The notes: generated from the letters alone by a model not told the origin. A stretch of DNA of 64,000 nucleotides from Clostridia bacterium (GCA_017525875.1 JAFXSG010000013.1:188154-252153); one strand, 5' to 3'. Counted from the stretch's first letter, positions 7,755-16,591 are shown. Program-made: numbers and translations.

Positions 7755-9410
7755 ATGAGCAATGAATTTGAACCGCGTAATTTCATAGAGGAGTTTATCG
7801 TCGAAGACCGTAAGCTCAACCCTACCGTTAAAACGAGATTCCCGCCCGAGCCGAACGGCTATCTTCATATCGGCCACGCCAAGGCGCTCTATATCGATTT
7901 TTCAACCGCGGAGCGCTTCGGCGGCACCTGCAACCTTCGTTTTGACGATACCAACCCCACCAAGGAAGACGTTGAGTTCGTGGACGCGATCGAAAACGAT
8001 ATCCGTTGGCTTGGATTCAATTGGGATAAGCTCTGCTTCGGCAGCGACTATTTTGATACGTGCTACGAGCTTGCCGTCAAGCTGATCAAGGACGGCAAAG
8101 CCTATGTGTGCGACCTTGATAAGGATCAGATCCGCGAATACCGCGGCACGCTGACCGAACCCGGCGTCAACAGTCCGTACCGCGACCGCAGCATCGAGGA
8201 AAACCTCGATCTGTTTGAACGCATGAAGAACGGCGAATTCCCGGACGGCAGCCGCACGCTCCGTGCCAAGATCGACATGGCCTCGCCCAACATCAACATG
8301 CGCGACCCCGCGCTGTACCGCATACTCCATCGCAGCCATCATCATCAGGGCGACAAATGGTGCATCTATCCGATGTATGACTTTGCACACCCGATCCAGG
8401 ACGCGATCGAGGGCGTGACCCACTCCCTCTGCTCGCTTGAATACGAAGCGCATCGTCCCCTTTACAACTGGGTCATCGACGCCTGCGGCTTTGAGCACAA
8501 ACCCAGGCAGATCGAGTTTGCGAGACTCAATATCACCAACACCATCATGAGCAAGCGCTTCCTGCGCGCACTTGTTGAGGGCGGTTACGTTAGCGGCTGG
8601 GACGATCCGAGGATGCCCACGCTCTGCGCTATGCGCCGCCGCGGCTATACTCCCGAAGCGATCAAGGACTTTCTCAACCGCGCAGGCGTAGCAAAGGCCG
8701 ATTCCGTCGTTGATTCAGCAATGCTCGAGCATTGCGTGCGTGAAGATCTCAACGCGCATGCCGACCGCGCTATGGCCGTTCTCGATCCCGTTAAAGTCGT
8801 GATCGAAAACTTCCCCGATGGCGAATTCGTTGACGTACAGATCGATAATCTGCCCATCGCCGAGGAGGGAGACCCGAAGTTCGGACTGACCCACACCGTG
8901 CGGTTCGGACGCGAGATCTATATTGAACGCGAAGACTTCATGGTCGAGCCCCCGAAGAAGTTCTTCCGCCTCAAGCCTGACGGCGAGGTGCGGCTCAAGG
9001 GTGCGTATATAATCAAATGCACCGGTTATGAACTGAATGAGGACGGAAGCGTTAAGGAGATCCGCTGCACTTACGATCCCGAGAGTTTCTCCGGCGAGAA
9101 TCAGCGCAAGGTCAAGGGCACGATCCATTGGGTGCCCGTACACGACGCGGTTCCTGCGGAATTCCGCCTCTACGAGCAGCTCATGACCGAAGAAAACGTC
9201 AGTCCGGATGACTTTATCGACAAGCTCAACCCCGAATCCGTGAAGATCATGCACGGCTTCATCGAACCGTTCCTTGCCGGCAGCAAGCCCGGAGATACCT
9301 ATCAGTTTATGCGTATCGGCTATTTCTGCACCGACCTGGATTCGACGGACGGCAATATGGTATTCAACCGAACCGTCGGCCTTAAGGACAGCTACAAGCC
9401 GAACAATTGA
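7755..9410 (+). CDS. glnS: Glutaminyl-tRNA synthetase
   Basis: 551 residues. Seen: class I motif [16 protein letters not shown] near residue 30 (HIGH), [22 protein letters not shown] (KMSKS-equivalent MSKR) near 260, and the C-terminal anticodon-binding beta barrels of the GlnRS family ([13 protein letters not shown]). It charges tRNA-Gln directly, so this organism need not rely only on GatCAB transamidation of Glu-tRNA-Gln. The ORF could start at 7719 or 7734, but MSNEFEP at 7755 is the usual family N-terminus and GGAAAGGAA precedes it. Driven by the strong promoter at 7688-7716. Confidence 0.95.
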   Translation: MSNEFEPRNFIEEFIVEDRKLNPTVKTRFPPEPNGYLHIGHAKALYIDFSTAERFGGTCNLRFDDTNPTKEDVEFVDAIENDIRWLGFNWDKLCFGSDYFDTCYELAVKLIKDGKAYVCDLDKDQIREYRGTLTEPGVNSPYRDRSIEENLDLFERMKNGEFPDGSRTLRAKIDMASPNINMRDPALYRILHRSHHHQGDKWCIYPMYDFAHPIQDAIEGVTHSLCSLEYEAHRPLYNWVIDACGFEHKPRQIEFARLNITNTIMSKRFLRALVEGGYVSGWDDPRMPTLCAMRRRGYTPEAIKDFLNRAGVAKADSVVDSAMLEHCVREDLNAHADRAMAVLDPVKVVIENFPDGEFVDVQIDNLPIAEEGDPKFGLTHTVRFGREIYIEREDFMVEPPKKFFRLKPDGEVRLKGAYIIKCTGYELNEDGSVKEIRCTYDPESFSGENQRKVKGTIHWVPVHDAVPAEFRLYEQLMTEENVSPDDFIDKLNPESVKIMHGFIEPFLAGSKPGDTYQFMRIGYFCTDLDSTDGNMVFNRTVGLKDSYKPNN

Positions 9411-9449
9411 GTTTGCTCTGCCGGTTTCCGGCTTGTTTTCGGAGGGAAT

Positions 9450-10019
9450 ATGTTTCAGGAAAGCGTTGACCGTTCCCACGGTTCCTCAAAATCGGACCTT
9501 GTCCTCTTTATAGTGCTTATCGCTGCCTTTTTCACGGTCGGAGCGATAGTTTTCATACTTGAGAACAACTTCGGTTCCAAGCTCCCGCGCTATATCTTCA
9601 TCGGTGCGGTGCTTGCATGCCTCTATCTCGTTTACAGGCTGCGCATCGTCGGTTACCGCTACACCATCTTTCATGAAGAGCCCAAGCCCGTGTACGACCC
9701 GAGGTTTGACGACATGATCCTGCACGAGGATTATCCCTATCCCGTCGGCACGGTCGTTTTTGAGCGCATCGTCAGCGCGAAGGGAACGATCCTGTTCACC
9801 GTTGACAGGAGCGAGATCGAAGCGCTTGCAAAACCCGGGGAGGACTGCGGTCTGAAGGCCGAAAACGAGTTCAACGCCGCCTGCCGCAAGCCGGAGAAAG
9901 CGTATTCCCTGTTTTTCCGTAAGGACGGCCAGCTCGTTTGCGTGTACTTTGATCCCAGTGAGGAGTTCCTCGGTTATCTTCAGAAGATCCTTTCGGCCCC
10001 CGCGTCTACCGAAGAATGA
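9450..10019 (+). CDS. Hypothetical two-TM membrane protein
   Basis: 189 residues, unrecognised. Seen: two hydrophobic segments near residues 13-35 (LVLFIVLIAAFFTVGAIV) and 45-62 (YIFIGAVLACLYLVYRL), then a soluble ~125-residue C-terminal domain rich in charged residues with one PVGTVVFERIVSAKG stretch. GGAGG lies just before the ATG. Its stop overlaps the holB start by four bases (ATGA), so it is co-translated with holB. A short GCCGG/CCGGC hairpin with a T-rich tail sits between glnS and this gene and may partly terminate glnS transcripts. No function is assigned. Confidence 0.8.
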   Translation: MFQESVDRSHGSSKSDLVLFIVLIAAFFTVGAIVFILENNFGSKLPRYIFIGAVLACLYLVYRLRIVGYRYTIFHEEPKPVYDPRFDDMILHEDYPYPVGTVVFERIVSAKGTILFTVDRSEIEALAKPGEDCGLKAENEFNAACRKPEKAYSLFFRKDGQLVCVYFDPSEEFLGYLQKILSAPASTEE

Positions 10020-10936
10020 ACGCGGCTGCTGAAAAACTGAAGGCATCCATCCGTGAAGGCCGGGCAATGCACGGCTATATCATCACTGGCGGAGACGAGA
10101 CGGTCACCGAGAAGCTGATGCTCGAGTGCGCGGCGCTGCTGATCTTCGGAAACGAAGATACCGACCGGCTTGCAAATTCACCGGATTTTGCTCTGCTTGA
10201 CGGCAGTATCAAGGTGGATGAAGTTCGTGACATCCGCCGGGAAGTCAACAAAACGACTTACAGCAGCATCAACCGCGTGTTCCTGATCCGAAACGCTCAC
10301 TTGATGAACGCATCATCGATCAACGCGATGCTGAAAGTGCTTGAAGAACCTCCTGAGGGGACGTACTTTTTTCTGAGCGGTATAGAACCGCGGATCATTC
10401 CTACGATCCGCTCGCGCTGTATGATCGTTCGCCTCGGCGAAGGCGATCCCGCTGAAGTGCAGCTTGCACTTGAAGCTCTCGGTGCATCTGCTGCCGATGC
10501 GCGCAGATACACCGCATATGCCTGCGCCAGCCTTGACACCGCAAAGCGGCTGTATGAAGACGAGAGTTTTCGTGAACTGCGCAGCGGTGCGATCGAAGCG
10601 CTGATCGCGCTGCTGAACAAAGAACTGCCTTTCTCTTTTTTCAAAAAGATAGAGAAAGACAGAACTGCGGCAATGAACAGCGTAGAATTCATGCTTGCTG
10701 CCTGTCACGACCTTATTGCGCTGCGAAGCAGCACCGGCTGTGGTGTTTCGCTTTGTGCTTCGGATTTTGAAAGCGAGCTGCGCCTTGCAGCAAATTCGAT
10801 TGGTTTTACTGTTATCTGCGAGGTCGCCGCAAAGCTCACCGAAGCCTGTGAGCGGCTGACGTCCAACGCGTCGTCAGGCCAGATACTCGACAGGCTGGCC
10901 GTTGATGTAAATGCTGTTGTGACCCGCAGGAAATAA
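10016..10936 (+). CDS. holB: DNA polymerase III subunit delta-prime
   Basis: 306 residues. Seen: a RuvB/DnaX-like clamp-loader fold, with VDEVRDIRREV, the SSINAMLKVLEEPPEGTYF helix-strand (sensor region) and the SRC motif TIRSRCMIVRL. No Walker A lysine motif is visible in the N-terminal region (TGGDETVTEK instead of GxxGxGKT), as expected for delta-prime, which does not hydrolyse ATP. It is part of the clamp loader that places the beta sliding clamp on DNA. Overlaps the upstream membrane-protein gene by four bases and is followed 43 bases later by ricT, the same partner as in many Firmicutes. Confidence 0.9.
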   Translation: MNAAAEKLKASIREGRAMHGYIITGGDETVTEKLMLECAALLIFGNEDTDRLANSPDFALLDGSIKVDEVRDIRREVNKTTYSSINRVFLIRNAHLMNASSINAMLKVLEEPPEGTYFFLSGIEPRIIPTIRSRCMIVRLGEGDPAEVQLALEALGASAADARRYTAYACASLDTAKRLYEDESFRELRSGAIEALIALLNKELPFSFFKKIEKDRTAAMNSVEFMLAACHDLIALRSSTGCGVSLCASDFESELRLAANSIGFTVICEVAAKLTEACERLTSNASSGQILDRLAVDVNAVVTRRK

Positions 10937-10979
10937 TTGAGATCCCGCCGGAAAGCGGGTACGAATGAAAGGTTGCCCT

Positions 10980-12149
10980 ATGGGCATGGAGAATCAAATG
11001 CATAGAGTTGTTAAAGTTAAATTCCGCAACAGCGCCCGTTTCTATTATTTTGACGCCGGCAGCTTTGAGATAAAGAGCGGAGACGGCGTTATCGTTGAGA
11101 CCGCGCGCGGCAATATGCTGGGCGAAGCATTGGGAGAACCGGAAGAAACGCCGGAAGAGAAGCTCGTCGCGCCGCTCAAGCCCGTCCTTCGTCTTGCAAC
11201 CGACGATGATTTTGATCAGCTTGAGTACTATCGCAGCAAAGAACCCGAAGCACAGGCCATCTGCGAGAAGAAGATCGCCGAGCACGGGCTCGGAATGAAG
11301 CTTGTAGACGTTGAATATGCCTATAACGGCACAAAGCTGACGTTCTACTTCACTGCAGACGCACGCGTCGATTTTCGCGAGCTGCTCAAGGATCTGACCT
11401 CCATTTTCAAAACGAGGATCGATCTTCGCCAGATCGGCGAGCGCGATGAGGCAAAGAAATGCGGTGGACTCGGTTTCTGCGGGAGGCCTATCTGCTGCAA
11501 CACCTTCCTTTCGGAGTTTACGCCTGTTTCAATAAAGATGGCAAAAACGCAGAATCTTTCACTTAACCCGATCAAGATCTCCGGCGTATGCGGGAAGCTG
11601 ATGTGCTGTCTTAGATACGAGCAGGAGAGCTATGAATCGATGCAGAAGATCATGCCCAAGGTCGGCAAAGAGATAATGACTCCCGACGGCGTCGGCACCG
11701 TGCTTGAAAACAATATCATATCAGAAATGACCAAGGTCAAAGTCACGCTTACAGACGGTACGCTCGACGTTCGCAGCTATCCTTTCAGGGATCTCGAACC
11801 CGTTTCACCGGCTTCTGCCGGCGGCGCTGACGCCGCACCGTGTGACGACCACGACACGACTGCACCGTGCAGCGGAACAGAAGAAAACGAAGCCGAGAAA
11901 CCTGCATCAAAGCCCGTTGAAGATGCCGGGATCGTTACTGCATCGCCCGAAGAAACGGACGTTCAGGCAAAGCCGGAGCAGAAGCCGCGTGAGCGCAAGC
12001 CGGGTGAGCCGAATCCCACGCAGGGTCCCGAGAATAATCAGCAGAATCGGCAGCGTTACAGGAACAACAAACAGCATCAGCGTGCCAGGAATCCGCAGAA
12101 GAACTTCGTTCCCAAGCAGGACAACGGCAAGCCGAAGCAAGTGTACTGA
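10980..12149 (+). CDS. ricT: RicT/YaaT-type PSP1-domain protein
   Basis: 389 residues. Seen: the PSP1 domain (FRNSARFYYFDAG..., RGNMLGEAL) and the conserved cysteine block KKCGGLGFCGRPICC (near residue 160) plus CGKLMCCLRYEQ. In Bacillus, RicT (YaaT) works with RicA and RicF as an iron-sulfur Y-complex that assists RNase Y in mRNA maturation and influences sporulation and biofilm choice. The last ~115 residues are a low-complexity tail, first acidic/Pro-rich, then Gln/Asn/Arg/Lys-rich (NNQQNRQRYRNNKQHQRAR), longer than in B. subtilis and suggestive of RNA contact. Start choice is uncertain: 10965, 10980 and an ATG at 10998 are all possible; 10980 has AAAGG in front. Confidence 0.88.
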   Translation: MGMENQMHRVVKVKFRNSARFYYFDAGSFEIKSGDGVIVETARGNMLGEALGEPEETPEEKLVAPLKPVLRLATDDDFDQLEYYRSKEPEAQAICEKKIAEHGLGMKLVDVEYAYNGTKLTFYFTADARVDFRELLKDLTSIFKTRIDLRQIGERDEAKKCGGLGFCGRPICCNTFLSEFTPVSIKMAKTQNLSLNPIKISGVCGKLMCCLRYEQESYESMQKIMPKVGKEIMTPDGVGTVLENNIISEMTKVKVTLTDGTLDVRSYPFRDLEPVSPASAGGADAAPCDDHDTTAPCSGTEENEAEKPASKPVEDAGIVTASPEETDVQAKPEQKPRERKPGEPNPTQGPENNQQNRQRYRNNKQHQRARNPQKNFVPKQDNGKPKQVY

Positions 12150-12161
12150 AATCAGATCAGT

Positions 12162-12196
12162 AAAGAGCAGGCATCGATCGGATGCCTGCTCTTTTT
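12162..12196. terminator. Bidirectional terminator between ricT and ispDF
   Basis: Perfect stem AAAGAGCAGGCATC / GATGCCTGCTCTTT with a five-base loop and T runs on both strands, lying between two converging genes. Confidence 0.9.
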
Positions 12197-12215
12197 CAAT
12201 TAGTACACTATCTGA

Positions 12216-13385
12216 TCAGATCACCGAAGCAACTGCGCGGGCAGTGATGCTCTCTCCCCTGCCCTCAGGACCGGTGTGCTCAGGAGTGGTGAACTTCACG
12301 CTGACACTGTCCGGCGATACTCCGAAGCACTCTGCAAGGTTCCCCCGCATAGCATCGCGATACTGAGCGAGCTTTGGCCGCTGGCATACTATCGTTGCGT
12401 CGATGTTGTTCACAGTGCAGCCGCTTTCAGATATTCTCCTGCAAACGGTACGGGCAAGGTCAAGGCTGCAAACACCTTTGTAAGCAGGATCGCTGTCCGG
12501 AAAGTGCTGACCGATATCGCCCATAGCACATGCTCCGAGGACTGCGTCGATCACAGCGTGAGTTAAAACGTCCGCGTCGGAATGCCCGAGCAGCCCATAC
12601 TCAAACGGGATCTCCACACCTCCAAGAATGAGTTTCCTGCCCTGTTCAAGCCGGTGCGTATCTTCTCCGAATCCAATACAAAAAGCCATTTTCTTTGTCT
12701 CCGTTCCTTCACCGTTGACTACCGGAAGAAGCGCTCTGAATATCGCGAAGTCCTCCCGAGTCGTCAGCTTGAGGTTGAACTTGCTGCCCATACTGTGGTG
12801 CAGATCGTTCCCGGCTGCCCGAAAGATCGCGGCGTCATCCGTGTAAAGCAAAGAATCATCGATCGCATCGTATGCTTCAAGCAGCAGTTGACGGTCAAAG
12901 CTTTGCGGTGTCTGCGCTTCAAGGAGGCTGTCACGATCAACGACTTCGCCGTCCAGCTCCCTGCGCAGAGTGCTTACGGGGCGGACAGATGCGATACCGC
13001 TGCCGAATTCCGCTGCCGTGTCGATGCTGGATGTGATCACGGCAGGCGTCACGAGGCAGCGCGCGCAATCGTGGATCGATACGACGTCCGCATCAGTGGC
13101 ATTTATCGCATTGTAAACGGAGTCCTGCCGTCTTGCGCCTCCCATAACTATTCGAACAGGATAGTCGATATCTGCCTTCTCCGCGGCAAATGCGGCCGTC
13201 TGAGCTGTATCCTGAGAAACAGCGATCACCGCTTCGTCAGCAATGCCGGAAAACGCTTCAAGGCACAGTTCGATCGGAGTCTTCCCGTTGAAATCGAAGA
13301 GCATCTTGTTGCTGCCCATCCTGGATGACGAACCGGCTGCCAGTAGCACTGCGCATACCGTCATTTTTCCCGCTGCGGTCTCCAT
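12216..13385 (-). CDS. ispDF: Bifunctional IspD/IspF (MEP cytidylyltransferase / MECDP synthase)
   Basis: 389 residues, two fused MEP-pathway enzymes. Seen: IspD with LLAAGSSSRMGSNK at residues 12-25, DCARCLV, and QTPQSF; IspF with GFGEDTHRLEQGRKLILGG (near residue 235), LLGHSDADVLTHAV (metal site D/H), and FTTPEHTGPEGRGE at the C-terminus. The middle enzyme of this stretch, IspE, is absent, as usual for IspDF fusions. Together they make steps toward IPP and DMAPP. The start at 13385 has AGGGG nine bases upstream and begins one base after the rqcP stop; 13406, 13394 and 13364 are alternatives. Last gene of the PPIase-rqcP-ispDF operon. Confidence 0.93.
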   Translation of the reverse strand: METAAGKMTVCAVLLAAGSSSRMGSNKMLFDFNGKTPIELCLEAFSGIADEAVIAVSQDTAQTAAFAAEKADIDYPVRIVMGGARRQDSVYNAINATDADVVSIHDCARCLVTPAVITSSIDTAAEFGSGIASVRPVSTLRRELDGEVVDRDSLLEAQTPQSFDRQLLLEAYDAIDDSLLYTDDAAIFRAAGNDLHHSMGSKFNLKLTTREDFAIFRALLPVVNGEGTETKKMAFCIGFGEDTHRLEQGRKLILGGVEIPFEYGLLGHSDADVLTHAVIDAVLGACAMGDIGQHFPDSDPAYKGVCSLDLARTVCRRISESGCTVNNIDATIVCQRPKLAQYRDAMRGNLAECFGVSPDSVSVKFTTPEHTGPEGRGESITARAVASVI

Positions 13386-13386
13386 T

Positions 13387-13656
13387 TCAATCATCCCCTG
13401 TTTCATTCAGGGTGTCCGAAATAATGCGGTACATACTGTCCGCCTCTTCCTTGCGTACTGATTCTTTTACCATCAGCACTTCCGCCTTCAAAAGCTTTGC
13501 TCCGAAGCGAACGGAAATGATATCCCCCGCCTTAACATCTGCGGAGGGTTTTGCAACTTTGTCGTTTATCGAAACATGTCCGAGCGAACACGCTTCGTTT
13601 GCTACTGTGCGGCGCTTGATAATGCGCGACACTTTAAGATACTTGTCAAGTCTCAT
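13387..13656 (-). CDS. rqcP: S4-domain ribosome quality-control protein RqcP
   Basis: 89 residues forming a single S4 RNA-binding domain: MRLDKYLKVSRIIKRRTVAN, then GHVSINDKVAKPSADVKAGD and FGAKLLKAEVL. This is the YabO/RqcP (Hsp15-like) family, which binds the 50S subunit with RqcH and peptidyl-tRNA and supports Ala-tailing of stalled nascent chains. AAAGGAAG precedes the ATG. It sits 10 bases after the PPIase-like gene and one base before ispDF, so all three are one transcript. In many Firmicutes yabO is likewise near a parvulin/MazG cluster. Confidence 0.9.
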   Translation of the reverse strand: MRLDKYLKVSRIIKRRTVANEACSLGHVSINDKVAKPSADVKAGDIISVRFGAKLLKAEVLMVKESVRKEEADSMYRIISDTLNETGDD

Positions 13657-13666
13657 AATACTTCCT

Positions 13667-15133
13667 TTACTGATTTCCGCTTTCCGTAGCGGTAGTTCCT
13701 ATACGGTCACGACCGAGTGAACGTACGATATCCATAGAGATTTTAAGGCTCGGGTCATCCGTCCAGGCATCTATGAGTTCGCTCCAATCAGCTTCGGCAC
13801 GCTGCGCGCGGACCGCGTTTTCAACAGCTGTGCGGATGGTCTCGATATCTACTGCGCCTGGAGTTTCATCCTCGCCATGGAATATGATCCGCAAAGTACC
13901 GTCTTCATCGGCAAACACGGTGGAATACTGACCTTTCGGAGTCATCGAATAGATCTCCTTGACTGTATTGCTCCAATCGAGCGTGCTTGAATGGGTCGTT
14001 GATATCAACTGACCCTTCTGCTGGAACGCTAGGCAGCCGGGTTCATTGTCCTTACCCGTAACGATCGTGTTATCGGTGTACTTGAGCATCACTTCAGGGA
14101 ACGGTTTGCCCTCTTCGAGCTCTGCATACGCCGCATCGATCTTTTGCCTTGCCTCGGCGATGTATTCATCATACATAGCATCCGTTTCTGTTTCAAGCTC
14201 GCGATACCGTTCAAGCAGCTCGGCGATGCGCTGCGCGTTTGCGTTCCCGCCTTCAAGCGCGTCGTTGAAAAGAAGAGCGGAGCATTCCTCGCCAACGCTG
14301 GTCAGTTCCTCAAGTTTTTTTGAATACTCCTCGCTTATCGCCCCTGTCGGACGGATGGCGATATCCATGATCCTTGAAAAACCTTCCGGTACGAAGACGG
14401 GCGGTATGGCGTCGGTATTTGTGTCTCCGAAGCGTTCGTAGTTCTCCATATCAGCTTTGAACTGACCGGGGTTTTCACTGTACAGCTGTTCATCCGACTC
14501 ATATTGGGTGGAATACCAGTCGGAGATCTCAGCCTCCGAAACGCTGAACTCCGAGCAGACGTGTTCTTTGTATTCTTCGATAAGTTTAGAGTTAAGAAGC
14601 TCACGCTTATACTCCTCGGAGTACTCTTCGAAGGTCATTTTTTCGGACGTATAGTATGCGGCAAGCTCCCCGATGAGCGCGTTGAACTGCTCGTCAACGT
14701 TCAGCGTCGGATCCTGTGCAGCGGCTTCCTGCGCAAGCGCCATGTACTGCTCTCGGATCTGTGCGAGCTCCTCCTCGGCTTGTTTGTTGACCTCGCTGAT
14801 ATCTTCCTCGCTGATGGTGAAGCCGTCCTCCTTTGCGTGGTGCAGGGTGACGATATCATCCACAAGCGCGTTGATCACCATGTCCTGGAAGTCCTCAAGC
14901 TCTTTTTCATCCTTGAACGGATCGAACCCCATTTGCTGGAAATAGCTTGCGTAGGAATCGAACGCCGCATTATAAAGCGCAAAGTTCACCTTTTCATCAC
15001 CGATACTTGCAACGATCGACTTTGGATCGTATTCCTTTTGCTTTCCTTTGCAGGCCACGGCGGTAAGCAGCAATGCCGCAATCAGTATGACGGCCGCCGT
15101 TTTGATAAGGTTTTGCTTTTTCATATCATTCAT
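13667..15133 (-). CDS. SurA/PrsA-type foldase lipoprotein
   Basis: 488 residues. Seen: a lipoprotein signal (KTAAVILIAALLLTAVAC, Cys near residue 28), a SurA_N-like helical chaperone region (VASIGDEKVNFALYNAAFDS... DMVINALVDDIVTLHHAKEDG), a glutamate-rich helical middle part, and a C-terminal stretch ending in a second helical segment. The expected PpiC parvulin signature is degenerate (KPFPEVMLKYTDN ... EPGCLAFQQKGQ), so chaperone activity is more secure than isomerase activity. It would sit on the outside of the membrane and help secreted proteins fold. A -10 box TATAAT is at 15183-15188 (minus) without a convincing -35. Start could also be the ATG at 15124. Confidence 0.8.
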   Translation of the reverse strand: MNDMKKQNLIKTAAVILIAALLLTAVACKGKQKEYDPKSIVASIGDEKVNFALYNAAFDSYASYFQQMGFDPFKDEKELEDFQDMVINALVDDIVTLHHAKEDGFTISEEDISEVNKQAEEELAQIREQYMALAQEAAAQDPTLNVDEQFNALIGELAAYYTSEKMTFEEYSEEYKRELLNSKLIEEYKEHVCSEFSVSEAEISDWYSTQYESDEQLYSENPGQFKADMENYERFGDTNTDAIPPVFVPEGFSRIMDIAIRPTGAISEEYSKKLEELTSVGEECSALLFNDALEGGNANAQRIAELLERYRELETETDAMYDEYIAEARQKIDAAYAELEEGKPFPEVMLKYTDNTIVTGKDNEPGCLAFQQKGQLISTTHSSTLDWSNTVKEIYSMTPKGQYSTVFADEDGTLRIIFHGEDETPGAVDIETIRTAVENAVRAQRAEADWSELIDAWTDDPSLKISMDIVRSLGRDRIGTTATESGNQ

Positions 15134-15301
15134 TGATCATAGATCTCCGTGTTGTCATCGTTCGGAGCATAGCTCCTCTTGTATTATAGCATGTTTTCAT
15201 GCGATTGAACATAGCATTATCGAAATCAAACCCGCCTGCTCAAAGGGCGGTTTGAACAGGCCCTAAAAGATCTTTTTCCCGCAAGCGTCCTGAATGGGAG
15301 C

Positions 15302-15382
15302 GCCGAACAGCCCGGAAACAGCGTTTTATCTCCGGCAGTCCCCCCCTGCTTTAACCGGTGGTTAATGTAACGCCTGTTCGGC
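15302..15382 (-). ncRNA. Possible structured RNA (three-way junction), unassigned
   Basis: Perfect 9-bp closing stem GCCGAACAG / CTGTTCGGC spans 81 bases; inside are TTAACC-acc-GGTTAA and a CCGGA...TCCGG stem, with a run of seven G between them on the minus strand. The layout suggests a three-way junction. No known RNA family is recognised, and the strand is chosen only because the neighbouring genes run minus. Confidence 0.3.
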
Positions 15383-15389
15383 TGCCAAC

Positions 15390-15445
15390 TAAAAAAGCTC
15401 CGCCTCGGCACATCCTCATAAGGGTACACCGAAGCGCAGCTTTTC
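15390..15445 (-). terminator. Terminator of the glycerophosphodiesterase gene
   Basis: Minus strand AAAAGCTGCGCTTCGGTGTAC pairs, with a few mismatches, with GTGCCGAGGCGGAGCTTTTTT around an inner CCTTATGAGG hairpin; ends in six T. Confidence 0.8.
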
Positions 15446-15463
15446 TGACACTTGAACATCGGG

Positions 15464-16312
15464 TCAGATCTGATCTTTATCGGTTTTGGCGCTGTCCGGT
15501 ATGAAGCTGTCGAAGATAAAGCATTGGAATATCTTTCTTGCTTTTTCCAGTTCCTCCTGGCTTTGAACCGTCCACGCAACGTTCTCGACCGGGAACAAAC
15601 GACGGATCACCCTGTATGAAAGCCTGTTTGCCTGACGATGATCGTATGCGATAAAATCCGGGCGGGACAGGCAGTTCTGCCAAAGATCCGAAAGGGCAAG
15701 CTTTGCTATCCACGGGATCGGCGAATGCCATTTGAAATAATCGAGCGAGAGTTGGCCGCGGATGACGTCAGGTCTGTTTTTGCGGTACCAGCGCATAGCG
15801 TTTGCATCGAATGACTCCACACAATAAATACCCTCATATTTATCAAGGAAAGAAGCGGCGGCCTGCGCGGTTTTGACGCTGTCGCCCTCCGGTTTGATCT
15901 CAACGATAAGCGGGACCTTCCCCGCAACTGTCGAAAGCACGTCCGAAAAGAGCGGAATGTGCTCATTTGACTGAGCAAGGTTATACGAAGAGAGTTCTTC
16001 AAACGTGCATTTATTAAGCTCCTTGTCCGGGCCGCAGATGCGCTTGAGCGTTCCGTCATGGAATACCACGAGCTTGCCGTCCGAGGACAGCTGGACATCC
16101 AGCTCGATCCCGTAGCCGTTTTCAACGGCTTTGCGGAATGCAGGCAAAGAGTTTTCCGGAGCATCGGTCGCGTTGTCGTGAAGGCCCCTGTGCGCGATGT
16201 ACTGCGCTTCAAACGGCTTCATCTGTTCACGCCTGCCGAGATTCGGCCAGACCATAAACAAAAACGCGCCTGCGATCACGAGCAATGCCGCAGCGATATA
16301 GAGAAATACCAT
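15464..16312 (-). CDS. Membrane-anchored glycerophosphodiester phosphodiesterase
   Basis: 282 residues. Seen: one N-terminal membrane helix (VFLYIAAALLVIAGAFLFMVW), then a GDPD TIM barrel with AHRGLHDNATDAPENSLPAF (catalytic His, Glu), ELDVQLSSDGKLVVFHD (metal ligands and second His) and VEIKPEG. The family hydrolyses glycerophosphodiesters, or polyglycerolphosphate teichoic-acid chains, to glycerol-3-phosphate and an alcohol. The single helix followed by a basic patch (NLGRREQMK) gives a membrane tether; the side of the membrane is not certain. AAGGAACGG precedes the ATG, and a TTGCAC/TAAGAT promoter lies upstream. Monocistronic. Confidence 0.9.
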   Translation of the reverse strand: MVFLYIAAALLVIAGAFLFMVWPNLGRREQMKPFEAQYIAHRGLHDNATDAPENSLPAFRKAVENGYGIELDVQLSSDGKLVVFHDGTLKRICGPDKELNKCTFEELSSYNLAQSNEHIPLFSDVLSTVAGKVPLIVEIKPEGDSVKTAQAAASFLDKYEGIYCVESFDANAMRWYRKNRPDVIRGQLSLDYFKWHSPIPWIAKLALSDLWQNCLSRPDFIAYDHRQANRLSYRVIRRLFPVENVAWTVQSQEELEKARKIFQCFIFDSFIPDSAKTDKDQI

Positions 16313-16342
16313 AACCGTTCCTTCTTCCCTGTTGATACTCTT

Positions 16343-16371
16343 ATCTTATCACAAAACGCATACAGGTGCAA
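16343..16371 (-). promoter_or_regulatory. Promoter of the glycerophosphodiesterase gene
   Basis: Minus strand TTGCAC (16366-16371), 17-base spacer, TAAGAT (16343-16348). Confidence 0.6.
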
Positions 16372-16425
16372 TAAACAGCTTGACGTTAGAGTGCGTTTAT
16401 ATATTAAAAATTAAGAAAAAAGCTA

Positions 16426-16454
16426 TTGACAAGCAAGCGAGCTTTTAGTATAAT
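16426..16454 (+). promoter_or_regulatory. Consensus promoter of tRNA-Glu
   Basis: Perfect TTGACA (16426-16431), 17-base spacer, perfect TATAAT (16449-16454). Start near 16461, 12 bases before the tRNA. Confidence 0.9.
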
Positions 16455-16472
16455 ACACAGCGTTCCAAAGAT

Positions 16473-16548
16473 GCTCGGTTCGTCTAGTGGCCTAGGACAC
16501 CGCCCTCTCACGGCGGTAACAGGGGTTCGACTCCCCTACCGGGTACCA
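16473..16548 (+). tRNA. tRNA-Glu (anticodon CTC)
   Basis: 76 bases including an encoded CCA. The cloverleaf closes: acceptor GCTCGGT / ACCGGGT, D stem GTCT/GGAC, anticodon stem CCGCC/GGCGG with loop CTCTCAC (anticodon CTC, reading GAG), T stem AGGGG/CCCCT with TTCGACT loop. The first acceptor pair is G-U and the third is U-G, which is unusual. Stand-alone gene with its own promoter and terminator. Confidence 0.93.
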
Positions 16549-16549
16549 A

Positions 16550-16576
16550 ACACTCCGCAAATGCGGGGTGTTTTCT
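16550..16576 (+). terminator. Terminator of tRNA-Glu
   Basis: ACACTCCGC / GCGGGGTGT (one T-G pair), four-base loop, TTTTCTT tail. Confidence 0.85.
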
Positions 16577-16591
16577 TATTAGTCAATATTG

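Larger units (their letters stand above)
15134..15463. other. 330-base intergenic region with a terminator and a possible structured RNA
   Basis: No ORF is credible here. From right to left on the minus strand it holds the glycerophosphodiesterase terminator (15390-15445), a 9-bp inverted-repeat element (15302-15382), a 10-bp imperfect hairpin (15234-15259) and the -10 of the PPIase gene (15183-15188). Confidence 0.7.
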
